Positions 1-31,150 of a DNA stretch of 64,000 nt are shown here, piece by piece. Numbering within the stretch: position 1 is the first letter of the stretch; the number at the start of each line of letters is the position of its first letter. A program made the position numbers and the translations under genes. The notes below the pieces were generated by a model, which made no database searches, had not been told where the DNA came from, and saw only the letters and a list, made by a program, of their open reading frames with translations. Source of the DNA: Hydra vulgaris (lineage: Eukaryota > Cnidaria > Hydrozoa > Anthoathecata > Hydridae); NCBI RefSeq assembly GCF_038396675.1, contig NC_088934.1, positions 40,875,501 through 40,939,500 on the forward strand, read 5' to 3'.

Positions 1-373
1 GAAATACGTCAATCAAGAAAAGAAAATCGTATTATTACCAAAATAGCGATACGCTATATTTGCTAATACTGTGAGTATTTTTATATTTGTTAATTAGTAA
101 GTATGGAGAAATGCTGAATCTTTGTAAACTTCAAATGCATTATTGTGTCCTGGATATACATCTGATTATGAACTCTTGGCTCTAGACACGCAGGCATATG
201 CTTCTCTATAATAGTAAATTTTTTGTGCAAGCATAATGCTCACAAATAATTTTTTTTTTATGATTAGTTTTCATTTGTTTAATATTATTGATAAAAAAAG
301 ATGTTGGTTTATTACCCTACCCATTTTTTTTACTCATAAGTGCATTAATCGCATCCTAAAATATTTCTGTGCC

Positions 374-507
374 AAAATTTTAGTAAGTAGATCGCGACAT
401 AATTTTAAGAAATACATTCAATTAAATAGTTAAAGAACTATGCTTCTTTAACTATTTAACTGAATATTATTCTTAAAATTATGTCGCGATCTATTTACTA
501 AAATTTT
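374..507. repeat. Near-perfect 64-bp foldback with 6-base loop
   Basis: Arms 374-437 and 444-507 are reverse complements with a handful of mismatches and a 6-base loop (CTATGC). Both arms carry the GATCGCGACAT core. It could be a foldback MITE or a local inverted duplication. I see no clear target-site duplication. Confidence 0.75.
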
Positions 508-730
508 AAAACTTTTTCTATTGCTTTAATATCATTTTTCTATTTTCTTTTTTAAGCTTTAATATGGTTTTTTTCACGGATGGCTTACGTAGGTCACCTT
601 TTAAATAAACCATATTAAAGCGTAAAAGATACTAAAATAATGTCAAACTAATGAAAAAACAACTGTGTTAACGAACATAGTTATTAACTAATCTAAACTT
701 GTTATATATTTTAATTTTATTCTTTTTTGA

Positions 731-965
731 TAAATAAGTTGTAAAATATACGTATATATTACGGCTTTTGTAAATACGTGCTATTTTGTTTTATTATCAT
801 TATTTTTTATTTTTCTTGTTTACTCGACTTTTCTTGTTTACTTACTTTTAACACGAATAATGTTCTTGATGTTTTTCTTAAACTAGTTGTTATTTATTTT
901 ACATTTATTTTTTCAATAAATAATTTGTAATGTATACATATATATTACGGCTATTATAAATACGT
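731..965. repeat. Diverged 49-bp direct repeat pair
   Basis: Positions 731-779 and 917-965 share the frame TAAATAA..TTGTAA..TATAC.TATATATTACGGC followed by TAAATACGT at equal spacing. They look like two old copies of one repeat or the two ends of a degenerate element. Confidence 0.55.
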
Positions 966-1241
966 ACGAATCGGGCTCGGTGATAAGATAAAATAATGTA
1001 TTCTACCCCACCAGTATTTTTATTCATATACTTTTAAATTATAAATGGTATTAAACGGCAAAATAAACAAACAAAAATCAATGTTTAGCTGCTAAATCAT
1101 ATAGATAAATTTAAATACATTTTTTATTTAGACTTAATTTCACCTTTTAATGAGTTTTATACACCGCAACATACTCTTTTCTTAACAAATTTATTTTATT
1201 TGGTATTATTTCACCTCACTCAATATTATCCTTTAGGATTG

Positions 1242-1401
1242 CAGGGCCATCGACACGGGCTTCGAAGTGGAGGGGCACAATCGTCAATTTTTTAAAAAAG
1301 TCCCCTATATCTAGAATTTTTTTTAAAAAAAAGGTCCTTAAGAAAAACTTAGGAGGGGGGGGCACGTGATCTCTCGGCCTCCCTAATGTTGTTGGCTCTT
1401 G
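1242..1401. mobile_element. Small hAT-like MITE, G-rich
   Basis: The element opens with CAGGGCCATCGACA and closes with TGTTGTTGGCTCTTG, whose reverse complement CAAGAGCCAACAACA matches the start apart from one indel and a few changes. CAGGG-type ends are common in hAT elements. The interior has G-runs and CACGTG near the right end. I cannot show an intact 8-bp target-site duplication; only ATTG is shared by the flanks. Confidence 0.45.
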
Positions 1402-3172
1402 ATTGCACCCACTTCTTATTCACACCCTATTAAAACTTACTTCACTAAACGAGAAATTTATTTGTTCATTCTCTGAACTACGTCTATACTTTTTTTTTCA
1501 AGGTTTATTTTTGGTTTTCTTTTTACAAAATCAACCCCTTCACCAATAAATAAATTTAAAAAACATTATTAACCAAAGATTTTTTTTTACTAAATTAAAC
1601 ATATCTATGCTACATAACATAATATTGATGTTTTTTTTTTGTTTTTTTTTTAAATTGAGTTTATGGAGAGATAGTCGAATCGTATACATGGTTGTTGTTT
1701 TTAAACCCCCTCCGCCTCACACACACTTTGTACGCATTTGTACGTTTTTGGGTAAACGCCTCCCCTATATTTGCGTACTTTATTGAAGATTCCTAACTTA
1801 TTTTTTAGTCTGTACGTATTTTGGCGTTTAGCCGCAGCTTTGGTGAATAGGCTAACTATTGGTGTCAGGACTGTAGACTTTTGTTGTGCAGACATTAAAA
1901 AGACCTGTAGTACATATCTTAATGATGACGGTTGGGATTTATTTGCGCAAACATAAACAGAGGGAGTCAATATTTTTGATGTAACCTAATTTGTGGGTTG
2001 TTGAGTCTTTTTGTTGTTTCAAGTGTTTGTTATTTTTTGGACACAATTTGTTACATTAGAAAAAAAAAATTGTCTTTGTTAAACATTTCTTTCAATTAAA
2101 TGTGTCATTTAGAATCTCTTTTTGTATGCACCAATTCAGTGACATCGTATATCTGGATAGACATTCCAGTATTACATTTTAGAATTCCAGAATTAGATAG
2201 TAATTTTACCCATTTGCAGCACTGTTAAAGTAAAGTTTATAAAAGTCTAAACACAGTCTAATCTAAATATTGCAACTTGTGGAATATAGAGGACGATGAG
2301 TTTAATATCACAAAGCTAATTTCCTTGCATAATTCTAAAGCTTTAATGAAGATTATGCTTTCATAATGGTTTAGTATTAGAGGGGCAAACTTTTCTTTCG
2401 GAAGACTTGAGAATGTATCTTATCAAAAATGAATTTCTTTAATTCAAAAATATTAAACGTGTTAAATATGGAATATTCCAAGTTACAGCGGTTTTTTGTC
2501 TCGAGCTAAATTTCATTGCAGATAGAAAAAACTTTCTGTTAAAAAAGTTTAAGTTAAACAGAAAAAATGAATTAGTGATTCCATTGGAAAGAGAATGTTT
2601 GAAGGAAGTGTTCAAGAATTCAAACTCATATTCTGGGCCTACACTCTATAAACTCTATTGGATATACCTATTTAATACATTCTGAACGTCTTGGAGACTT
2701 CGTAAAACAAATTTGAATTGGAAAAAAAAAAGTTAAGAAAACAACAATAAAAAAACAATAAAATTTATCAATGACAGGTTTTCTTTTTATTGTTTGTCTT
2801 CCACAAATATCGCCATTGTCAGTTTCTCCACACTAATGCCCAGATGAAGAAATATAAAAGGTTAGCTTGTTATGCGGCACAGAAATGGCATAGTAATACA
2901 ACTTTTCCAAAGATACAATACTCATCCTTACTAGAAAAACAAACTTAAATTTTTATTATGCAAGTGTATTCTGTTAAGTTCTGCTGAATTTAACAGTTTT
3001 TTCAATGGATTCAATGTTCAAAGAGCACTGGAAATGATGCAAAAAAAAACAAAGTTTATCCTGACAATGAATTAAATTCTTTGCACATTGCTATGTACAA
3101 AAAATTCAATTTATTGTGTTTCCTAAAAAAAAGGTCCTCCATTTCTAAAATATTTTTAGGACTATCAGATTC

Positions 3173-3217
3173 TGGTGGTGGTGGTAGTGGTGGTGGTGGT
3201 AGTGGTGGTGGTGGGGA
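3173..3217 (+). repeat. TGG/AGT-rich trinucleotide repeat
   Basis: A (GGTGGTGGTAGT)-type simple repeat. It is open in both directions, reading poly-Gly/Ser on + and Pro-rich on -, which explains the overlapping ORFs. I treat this as simple-sequence effect rather than a gene. Confidence 0.7.
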
Positions 3218-3241
3218 TGCATACCCACCAATTCCCCCTGC

Positions 3242-3257
3242 CCTGGATCCGCCACTG
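3242..3257 (-). mobile_element. Solo hAT-type terminus
   Basis: CCTGGATCCGCCACTG is the reverse complement of CAGTGGCGGATCCAGG, a terminus I associate with hAT-family elements in many animals. The (TGG)n repeat lies immediately inside it. I could not find the opposite end, so this is a terminal fragment at best. Confidence 0.4.
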
Positions 3258-4351
3258 ATTGAACCCAATGCTCCTAAAGCTTGTTCAACAAATAATTTAA
3301 CAAAATGGCGTTTAATAAAATTGGGAACACAATGCAAGAAAACTTGTAGAACATATTAAAAGAAAACTTGTGCCTTAGAATTGAAAGTGATTGATTAGTA
3401 GATTTATAATTTCATGAAATTTTGAACATAACATTGTATGGTTAATTAAACTCAATATTTTTTTAGGACTCTATAATATCTTCTGCAATTGCATTAAACC
3501 TTTGGCACTTGACTTCTGTGAAAAGTATTTTTATAATTTCCTGTTAAGAAGAGAATCCTTTTTCAGTTTCCTTTTTATGTGTGTATAAGACCAAGGCTCA
3601 TTTTTAGGAATCCTCTTCCATAAATTGTAAGCTTGATGAACCGATCTGATGAGTTTTTTTCAAGCAGAAATTGGTTGCTTAGTTTCTCTAAATTCTTATA
3701 ATTAAAAATGTCTTTTCTCTGTTGCTGCGTGATGTTTTTTAAGAACATCAATCAGTAACAGAGAATAAGTGTACATATTCAAATATAAAGATGTTGTAAA
3801 AGATATACAACATTAAACAGATATATCAACAAATTATGTAATAACTTATAGTATTTATAGTATTCTTTTAAAAAATAAATTTCTAAACATTTTAAATAAA
3901 CTGCTATAGCAGATTTTTAAATTATATAAACTTAAAAATCATAAAAAACTATATTTGTATAAAATTCTTATGTCTTTAAAATAAGTTATAAAGCCATTTT
4001 AAATGCTAATTTAATTATCACAGCACTTATTTGGTATTGCTGGTTTACATGGACACTGCTAATAGATTTTTGAAGACCTTTAATAAAAAAAAAAATTAGT
4101 GCAGACAAATAATTCTGGTTTGTTGTTATTTTTAAACATGTTTTTATTTTTTTTTAATTTAAAAAAAGTATTAAAATATCTTTAAGAAAAACAACGACTT
4201 AAGATCGTTTGATATAGTATGGTACAGTGTGTTTTCAACTTAAAGGTACAGTATCTTTTAATTTACTGTATTTTGAAGTCAAAAAGTTCAATACTTAGTT
4301 TCAGAATTAAATTTGACCTTATTCAGTTATTGATAGCTCATAAATTTTTAG

Positions 4352-4415
4352 TTTGTTCCGTAAAGAAGGCTTTAGTTTGTTTAAAGAAGGCTTTAGTTTG
4401 TTTAAAGAAGGCTTT
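4352..4415 (+). repeat. 21-bp tandem repeat, about 3 copies
   Basis: The unit TAAAGAAGGCTTTAG plus TTTGTT repeats with a 21-bp period starting at 4361, 4382 and 4403. The period is a multiple of three, so it stays open (KKALVCL repeated), but the surrounding ORF shows no other coding sign. Confidence 0.7.
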
Positions 4416-5051
4416 AGAGGTTAGTAAGGTGATGATTATTCTTGAGAAAGAGAATTATTTCCAGGGAGATTTTTTCTCGAGGGATTTTTTCCTGCCACCC
4501 TTTCTTTAAGCTTTTCTTTTTTAATTTTACAAATGAAATATTCACATTGCTTACTCAAAGTGTTTTGAGTAAGCAGCCTATTATGAGTTAAATCAAATTA
4601 AACAGCTTATGCAATAAAACTTTTGCGTCACTCTGATTTATTTTTTTGAGCAGCCTTTGACATTACAAACTCTTCTTAAAATTTTTTCATTGTTAAATTC
4701 AACCTTTGACAAACTTGAGTGCTTATTCAAATGTCTTTAACAATGTAACTTTTGCATTTTTTTTAACTCTTTTAAATTTGTACATTCAAAATATTAAATT
4801 GAGCAAACCATTTTTTTGAAAAAAGTAACAAAAGAAAATTGCTTTATGTCCAAACTTGTTATGAATTTTTTTTTATTACTTCCTAAATTTAATTATTTCA
4901 TCTTTTTTAAACAAAATCTTAGTTTTTTTCTTACTTAAACTTTTTTTTATAATTGGGCAAGTTATAGTATATATTAATTAACTTTCTATTTGCACTTTAA
5001 ATTTTAAATGGTTTATTATAACCAAGATAATCCATTTTTTTAACCAATAGG

Positions 5052-6535
5052 CAGGGGCAGATTATAACTGAGGCAATTAAAGCACGTGTCTCTGGCCCCC
5101 GAATCCTCTGGTCCCCGAAATTTGTCAGCACACTTTTTAAAAATGCACGTTTTTTTACTAGAAGTCTTTAAAATCGTGTGCCATCGAAAAGAAAAAACCA
5201 GAAAGCAAAAACAATTTCCGTAATAATATATGTTCCTTTTAATACTCAACAACAGTTACCAAACTCCATAACAGGCATGACTTGACTCAGTAAAGAGTTG
5301 AAATTGTTGAGTGGAAAATTGGAGCTTTTTTTTGATTGTACAACAGTTCAGAAGCAAAAAAGTAAAAATCCAAAACCAGAAAGTCAAGATGAATGTGAAA
5401 TCAGAGAAGTTCAAAATCAAAAACCAGTTGAATCTTGAACCGGCTACAGCTGAAGACGTTAACGCTTAACGTGTTCAAAAACAAGCAGTGGTAGACCAGC
5501 CAATTGTTTGTGAAACTGATCTTGGTTTATGGAAAACAGTTCCATTAAACATGGTACTGATTGTCAACATAAAGATGAATAATTTTTGCAATCGAAACTC
5601 TCGGACAGTAGTATAAATCAAAACTGGTATTGTACTCCTTCATTATTCACTCGACATCATAAATTAACTCGTGAGAATTCTAAACGTACCCGTCTTTGCT
5701 ACTCACCATCAAATGGACAAGTTTATAGTACCAAGTGTAAGCTTTTATTATCGGACATGAAAAATAATTCTCCTTTTACACAAGGTTTTAATCATTGGAA
5801 AAAAGAACACTGTGATGTCAAGCTACATGAAAATAATGAAAGTCATATATCGGCATGGGAACAGAAGAAAACAATCTTAAATAAATCTAAGTATTGGTTA
5901 TATGTACTTTGGCGGACGGTGGATGTGGTAAAGTTTTTAGCTGAGCGCGATTTCCACTTTGAGGACAAGTGAAATTTGGTTTAGTACACAATGTTAACTT
6001 TATGGGCATTCTCAAGATATTAGCTCTTTATGAGGATATTTGCTCTTTTTTTGGCTGCACAAATTGATAACCATGGCAACTCAGATCGCGGCTAAAGCAC
6101 CATACTAATCTTCTACTGTCTGAGATGAGCTCATTAATTTGATGGATCAAAAAGTACTTTTGTTTATTTTTGATGAAATACAAAAAGCAAAATACTATAG
6201 TGCGTCAATTGATTCAACACCTGACTTAATGCACGTCGATAAGTTGTTTGTGACAGTTCGTTATGTAAAGAAAGGTAAACCAATTGAGGGTTTTTTGACA
6301 TTAAGTTTAAAAGTCACACTGGAATTGAATTATCAAATGTATTACTGGAGTTCTTAGAAAAAAACATTGAAATCTGTCGTCAGACGTATGATAATGCATT
6401 AAATATGTCTGGACGTTACAAGGATGTTATAGCTCATACTTTATCTGTTTGTGAATATGCCATTTACACACCTTGCTTTGCTCATTCATTAAATTTAGTT
6501 GGCAAAAATGCTTTTAAATTTTTTTATTTTTTGTA
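5052..6535 (+). mobile_element. ZMYM1-type hAT relic, 3'-truncated
   Basis: The left end at 5052 begins CAGGGGCAGATTATAAC, a hAT-like terminus followed by a C/G-rich segment. Transposase pieces follow in + frames from about 5586. I see no right terminus; similarity fades near 6535, so the element is truncated. It is unrelated in sequence detail to the hAT relic at 33288-37930, although both encode ZMYM1-like proteins. Confidence 0.6.
5586..6535 (+). pseudogene. hAT transposase relic (TTF-type zinc finger / ZMYM1-like)
   Basis: Remains of a cut-and-paste transposase of the kind annotated as zinc finger MYM-type protein 1-like. The first piece (5586-5969) has a TTF-type finger region with LCYSPSNGQVY, GFNHWKK and a Cys/His pair (EHCDV, KLHENNESH). 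The end of this piece (LAERDFHF) and the piece at 6139-6357 (DEIQKAKYYSASIDSTPDL, VTVRYVKKGKPIEGF) correspond to the DUF4371-like start of the RNase H-fold core. A frameshifted continuation (TYDNALNMSGRYKD, then TPCFAHSLNLVG) runs to about 6535. The reading frame breaks several times and the C-terminal dimerisation domain is missing, so it is non-functional. Family assignment is from recognised motifs, not a search. Confidence 0.7.
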
Positions 6536-7134
6536 AACTTTTGAATAAATACCATCTACAAAACTTGTGTGGATGCGTATGAAATGATAACAATATATAA
6601 AGGATATTTGTAATGAAAATAGTAAAGTTTGAATAAATATTTCATACACAATTAATAGACATTAAAGATGTTTTTTTTATAATTACACTACCATATGTAT
6701 TTATTTATCTTTAAGGTGATTTTTGGGATTCGCCGTAAACATTAAACCTGAAACTTACAAACTGAATATAGTATTTGATTTACTTTTAAATAGTCCATTT
6801 AATTTTAGCAACCAAATCATTAACGCATATTGATTTATTTACATGAAAAAATCTATTTCTTGACATTCGTATTCAAAAATCGCGAATTAAAAATAGTAAT
6901 AACAATACAGCTGCAATAATTAGTAAAACAATGTGATGTTTATTACTTTATAATATACTAGTTTTACGTTTATTGAAAATTTAAATAAAATTTTCTTTAA
7001 AAATAGTAGTTTTAATAACTTTACTCTTATTCATAAAAAAAAAAATTTCAAATTGCTTTAAAGGTTTTCGCAGGAACTGTTGATTAATTCACTTCACTAA
7101 TATAGTTGCTAACATATTACGTATTTGTCAACTC
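6536..7134. other. AT-rich spacer
   Basis: Between the hAT relic and the zipper ORF I see only AT-rich sequence with no recognisable gene or element end. Confidence 0.5.
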
Positions 7135-7422
7135 TTATACTTGCTTGCTTGTTAATGATGTCTCTCTAGTGTATTTAAGAAAAAGTTTTTTGATCGATTC
7201 CAGTTGTTCTTCAAGAAATTGAACTTGCATTAATAACTGTTCGTTTTGTAGTTTTAAATAACTAATTTTTGCTACTGACAACTTTATTGCTCTGATTGTT
7301 TCATATTTTTTCTTTTTAAAACAAGCACAAGAAATCACATTTGGTACACGACGCACGACATTGCTGTTGACGGTCGTTTTATTTTTTCCAGCTAGAGTTT
7401 TTTCCAACCTAAAAATCACCAT
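7135..7422 (-). CDS. Leucine-zipper protein, degenerate bZIP-like (95 aa)
   Basis: A single 95-codon ORF with a Lys/Arg-rich stretch at residues 37-53 (FKKKKYETIRAIK), followed by a zipper-like helix in which Leu/Ile recur every seven residues and an Asn sits at the usual internal position (LKLQNEQLLMQVQFLEEQL). The C-terminus SIKKLFLKYT recalls the C/EBP-gamma end. The basic region keeps N-x-I and the Lys run but lacks the canonical bZIP Ala-Ala-x-x-Cys/Ser-Arg pattern, so DNA binding is doubtful. An in-frame TAG lies 6 bases before the ATG; the sequence there (AACATTTTAG) could also be a 3' splice site, making this a last exon. It diverges from BLOC1S4, 324 bp away. The function is unknown and the family inference is weak. 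Confidence 0.4.
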   Translation of the reverse strand: MVIFRLEKTLAGKNKTTVNSNVVRRVPNVISCACFKKKKYETIRAIKLSVAKISYLKLQNEQLLMQVQFLEEQLESIKKLFLKYTRETSLTSKQV

Positions 7423-7746
7423 CGTTGACTAAAATGTTTAAGAAAATTGTTTCACTTTCCTAAATTGTTATTCGAGTCAAAATCTGTGTTTTAATTGATT
7501 GATGTTTGAGTTGTTGTTTTTTTTTTTTTTTTTTTGAATGACTTAGAAATAACTTAAAATAACCGAAAAAACCACGGTGGTGCAACTTGGGGAGTTATTG
7601 CATCATGTGATTACGTGTTGATGATGCATTTAAAAATGATTCGTCATTGTTAAATATTAATGCATCATGAACACGTAATTACCGTGACCGAAAAATCTCA
7701 AAACAAATAATGATTTTTCAACTGTGATTTTACCCAACTAAATGCC
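7423..7746. promoter_or_regulatory. Possible bidirectional promoter with imperfect palindrome
   Basis: The only DNA between the start of the minus-strand zipper ORF and the BLOC1S4 start codon. It contains a poly-T tract (7517-7536) and an imperfect palindrome, ATTACGTGTTGATGATGCATT at 7610-7630 against AATGCATCATGAACACGTAAT at 7659-7679. Several TGATGCA/TGCATCA and ACGTG words occur, the type bound by ATF/CREB and C/EBP-class bZIP factors. TTGCATCA at 7599-7606 matches the reverse complement of the C/EBP-ATF composite element core. Promoter function is inferred from position only. Confidence 0.35.
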
Positions 7747-28272
<20,526 letters not shown>

Positions 28273-28372
28273 GCGTATAGAATATATAAACTTGTATATG
28301 TATATTTTTTTCTATCGCACGCTATTTGCTTGTATAATAAGTTTTTATAAGAAAAAGCAAAATGAGAAATGA

Positions 28373-28378
28373 AATAAA
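28373..28378 (+). terminator. BLOC1S4 poly(A) signal
   Basis: AATAAA about 100 bp after the stop codon, in AAATGAAATAAAAATT. It fits a short 3' UTR. Confidence 0.55.
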
Positions 28379-28463
28379 AATTAAGCATAAAATTATATAC
28401 TGCAGTATTGTAATTGCTACAATATTAGCTTGAGATTGCAAACTTGCGCTACTTTGGTTTATA

Positions 28464-31130
28464 ATGGCAGGTTTAAAAAATAATTTAGCTTTTAGAAAAC
28501 GTATTATAAAAGATTATAAACGAAGAATCAAAAAAAAGAATTTAATAAAGACAATCCTTTATAAACTGAACATAAGGGCGGGAGACCACGCAAATCATGT
28601 CATCTCACGAACGGAAAAAATACTAAAACTAAACTTTCATTTGTCTCAATATATAATTTGCACACGGTTACACTTTTCAGGACTTTTGAGCTTCAGAACA
28701 GCAAAAAAACCTTTCATTTCTCCAAAGAGCAGAAAAGCTAGAATTGCAATGAATCAAAGTTTATTTTGAAAGATTTTGATAGCATTTTTAAGGTGTATAG
28801 ACTTGAAGGGAAACGCATAAATCCTAAATAGACAACAAGAAAAGTCAGGCATGGTGAAGCAAAAAGTGCAATGGTTTGGGGTTGATTTGGTTTTAGCGGA
28901 GTTGAATCTATCCATCAAATAAATGGTATTATGGATTAATTTATTTATTGTGATTTTTTCATAGAAAAAATGATTCCTCATATTAATAATAACGTCTCTT
29001 TTAAGGATATCTCAACAAGTCGTAAAAATAGTAATGTTGTCATCGCCTCAATGAACCCTTAAAGGATGCACCGTTTAAAGTTTTTCATTGTTCAATAAAA
29101 CAGAGAATATTTCCAGATCATTTAAAAATAGCTAAAGTTACTCCAATTTTTAAGGTAGGTGATGCAACCAATATTACAAATTATCGCTCAATTTCTGCTT
29201 TTTCTAAAGTTTTAGAAAAAATTTTATATAACGTTATTTATTACCACACTTCCTTTTATAATATACTATATATCAATCAATACGGGTTCAAAAAAAACTC
29301 GACCGAATGCGCAATACTCCAAATTACTCGCTGTTTAACTGAATCTTTTGAAAAGTCTCAATATTCGTTGGGAGTTTTTATAGATTTATCAAAAGCGTTT
29401 GACACAATTGATCACCAAATTCTCCTTTAAAAAAATATAATACTATGGAATTGTATAATATGAAAAAAAATATAATACTATGGAATATAATAATATGAAA
29501 AAAAAAAAATAAAGTAATGTTTTAATGTTACTTAAAAGTTATTTAAGCAACCCTAAACAGTTTGTTTATAGTAATGAAACCAATTTACTAAATATAACCT
29601 GTGAAGTTCCCTAGGGCTTTATACTTGGACCACATCTCTTTTTTATTTACATTGATGATCTCCCTAAAACGTCAAATTGAATATCGTTCATGTTTGCTGA
29701 TGACACTAATCTCTTTTTATCGCATAAAAGTATTATAACATTATTTCAAAATATGAACATTGAATTAGCGAAAATTTGTGAATGGTTCAAAATGAATAAA
29801 TTATCACTAAGTGTAGATAAAACAAAATGGTCACTTTTTCATCCGACTTCCAAAAAGAAACTACTGTGTCCTGACTTGCCCTTACTTTTTATAGATAAAA
29901 TCCAAATAAAAAGAGAAATAAATACTAATTTTTTAGATATATATGTTGATGAAAACCGTAGCTGGAAATATCACATTAATTTTTTGTACAACAAAATTGC
30001 TAAATGTATAGGAGTAATGTATAAGGCTAGAAATGCTTTAAATAAACAAAGTTTAACACAATAATTTTTTTTTTATCCACTGTCGTTTAAACTATGCAAA
30101 TATTGCTTGGTGTAGTGCCAATAAAAGTAAACTGGAACCTTTTTATTGTCAGCAGAAGCATGTTGCTCGTCTTATCAATTTTAAAGACGGATTTATTCAT
30201 GGCAGGCCTCTTTTATTTGAAATGATTTTTTTAATATATATCAGCTCAATCTTTTTAATATTCTTTGTTTTAAGTTCAAATGTAAAATAATTTCATCCTC
30301 AGTTTCTTGCCATAATTTATATACCTTGAAAGATAAAAATAAATACAATTTAAGAAATGACAATTAATTCGGCAGCCATTTTATCAAACTAATTTTGAAA
30401 AAACAAACATTGCATTTCGCGGAGCTTTTCTTTAAAATAAAATAGTTTTGAAACATTTTGATTCTTCTCTGGAATGGAGCTACATCTCATTTAAGAACAA
30501 ACTTACAAAAATTATTTTGTCTCTGGATAATATATATTTTTATTTTTAAACGTTTAATAACTTCATATATTATTTAATGTATTTATACTGTCAAGATTTT
30601 ATAGGGATATACAACTATATTTGATTATGATTTATTGAGATTGTAAATTACGAGCGGTTATCGATGACAAGACCTGTTGGTCTTCTGCGAGTCTCCGCAT
30701 TCTTTTTATAAAATTAAATACCTGTATAACTGTTTTATCTTTTACTTAGTTTTATTGTATGATTTTATTATTTTAAATGTTAAAGAAAAGAACAAAAAAA
30801 AAACAGTCAACGACCCAAAACACACTTCTAAGCTCGTTATACAATGGTTTGAAACGAATCTAATTAAAATAATGAAGTGGCCAGCTTATTCACCTGATTT
30901 TAATCCAATTGAAAATTAAAAAGTTTGAACCTTTTTAATTTTCAATTGGATAAATAAATAAAATAAATAAATTTGAAGAATTGAATAGTAAAAGTTGAAT
31001 CTTCCCTAAAACACGAAATAATTTTTAAAAACTTTCGAAAGTTCCTTCGTGTTTTAGAGAAGTGTTTTATCTTCCTTAAAGAACCTATTTAAAGTTATTG
31101 AAGCCACCTGGAATGAAACAATACCAGTAA
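28464..31130 (+). pseudogene. Tc1-type transposase relic, interrupted
   Basis: The N-terminal part (28464-28766) has the helix-turn-helix region ending SGLLSFRTAKKPFISPKSRK. In shifted frames follow YRLEGKRINP, VQWFGVDFGFSGVESIHQING, then IMD and MIPHINNN at about 28930-29000. After the LINE come NDPKHTSKLVIQWFETN and WPAYSPDFNPIEN (30806-30918), containing the second catalytic Asp and the last acidic motif. A 21-bp perfect foldback (30903-30951) begins exactly at the PIEN codons and destroys the following sequence; a piece resembling the C-terminus (VIEATWNETIPVKVL) is at 31095-31142. It is inactive. Confidence 0.75.
29003..30806 (+). mobile_element. CR1-like LINE inserted in the Tc1 element, 5'-truncated
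   Basis: The RT starts mid-protein (FPDHLKIAKVTPIFKVGD) and continues with NYRSISAFSKVLEKI, GVFIDLSKAFDTIDHQIL, a damaged stretch 29430-29660 (including a local AATATAATACTATGG duplication), then FMFADDTNLFLS (29690, the catalytic A-D-D box), WFKMNKLSLSVDKTKWSLF and FLDIYVDENRSWKYHI. Broken frames continue into the C-terminal region (YTLKDKNKYNLRN) near 30355. The 3' UTR contains GACCTGTTGGTCTTCTGCGAG and ends in an A-rich tract at about 30806. Nothing precedes the RT, so this is a truncated insertion. Confidence 0.75.
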
Positions 31131-31150
31131 AAGTATTAAACTCAAAAATC

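Larger units (their letters stand above)
1..5050. other. AT-rich non-coding stretch with foldbacks and transposon ends
   Basis: I see no gene here. The short ORFs in this stretch have no recognisable domain and look like chance open frames. The stretch holds a 134-bp foldback (374-507), a shorter inverted repeat (556-570 with 609-623), a diverged 49-bp direct repeat (731-779 and 917-965), a small hAT-like MITE (1242-1401), a TGG-rich simple repeat (3173-3217) beside a hAT-type terminus (3242-3257), an imperfect foldback around 3716-3765, a 21-bp tandem repeat (4352-4415) and an 11-bp foldback (4549-4574). The rest is AT-rich sequence with homopolymer runs. Confidence 0.6.
28450..31150 (+). 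mobile_element. Tc1-like element split by a LINE
   Basis: Tc1-type transposase sequence starts at 28464, stops at about 29002, and resumes at about 30810. In between is a 5'-truncated CR1-like LINE. The element ends near a G-run at 31155. I could not fix the terminal repeats. Confidence 0.65.

Noticed and set aside
236..433. 65-aa ORF
   Set aside because: Ends inside the 374-507 foldback; low complexity and Phe/Ile/Lys-rich, as expected of AT-rich DNA.
1701..1970. 89-aa minus ORF and 61-aa plus ORF over the same DNA
   Set aside because: No recognisable domain, no splice context, and the region looks like a decayed GC-richer repeat.
3056..3359. Overlapping Gly-rich (+) and Pro-rich (-) ORFs
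   Set aside because: Both arise from the (TGG)n repeat and a hAT terminus. Dual openness follows from the repeat and I see no domain.
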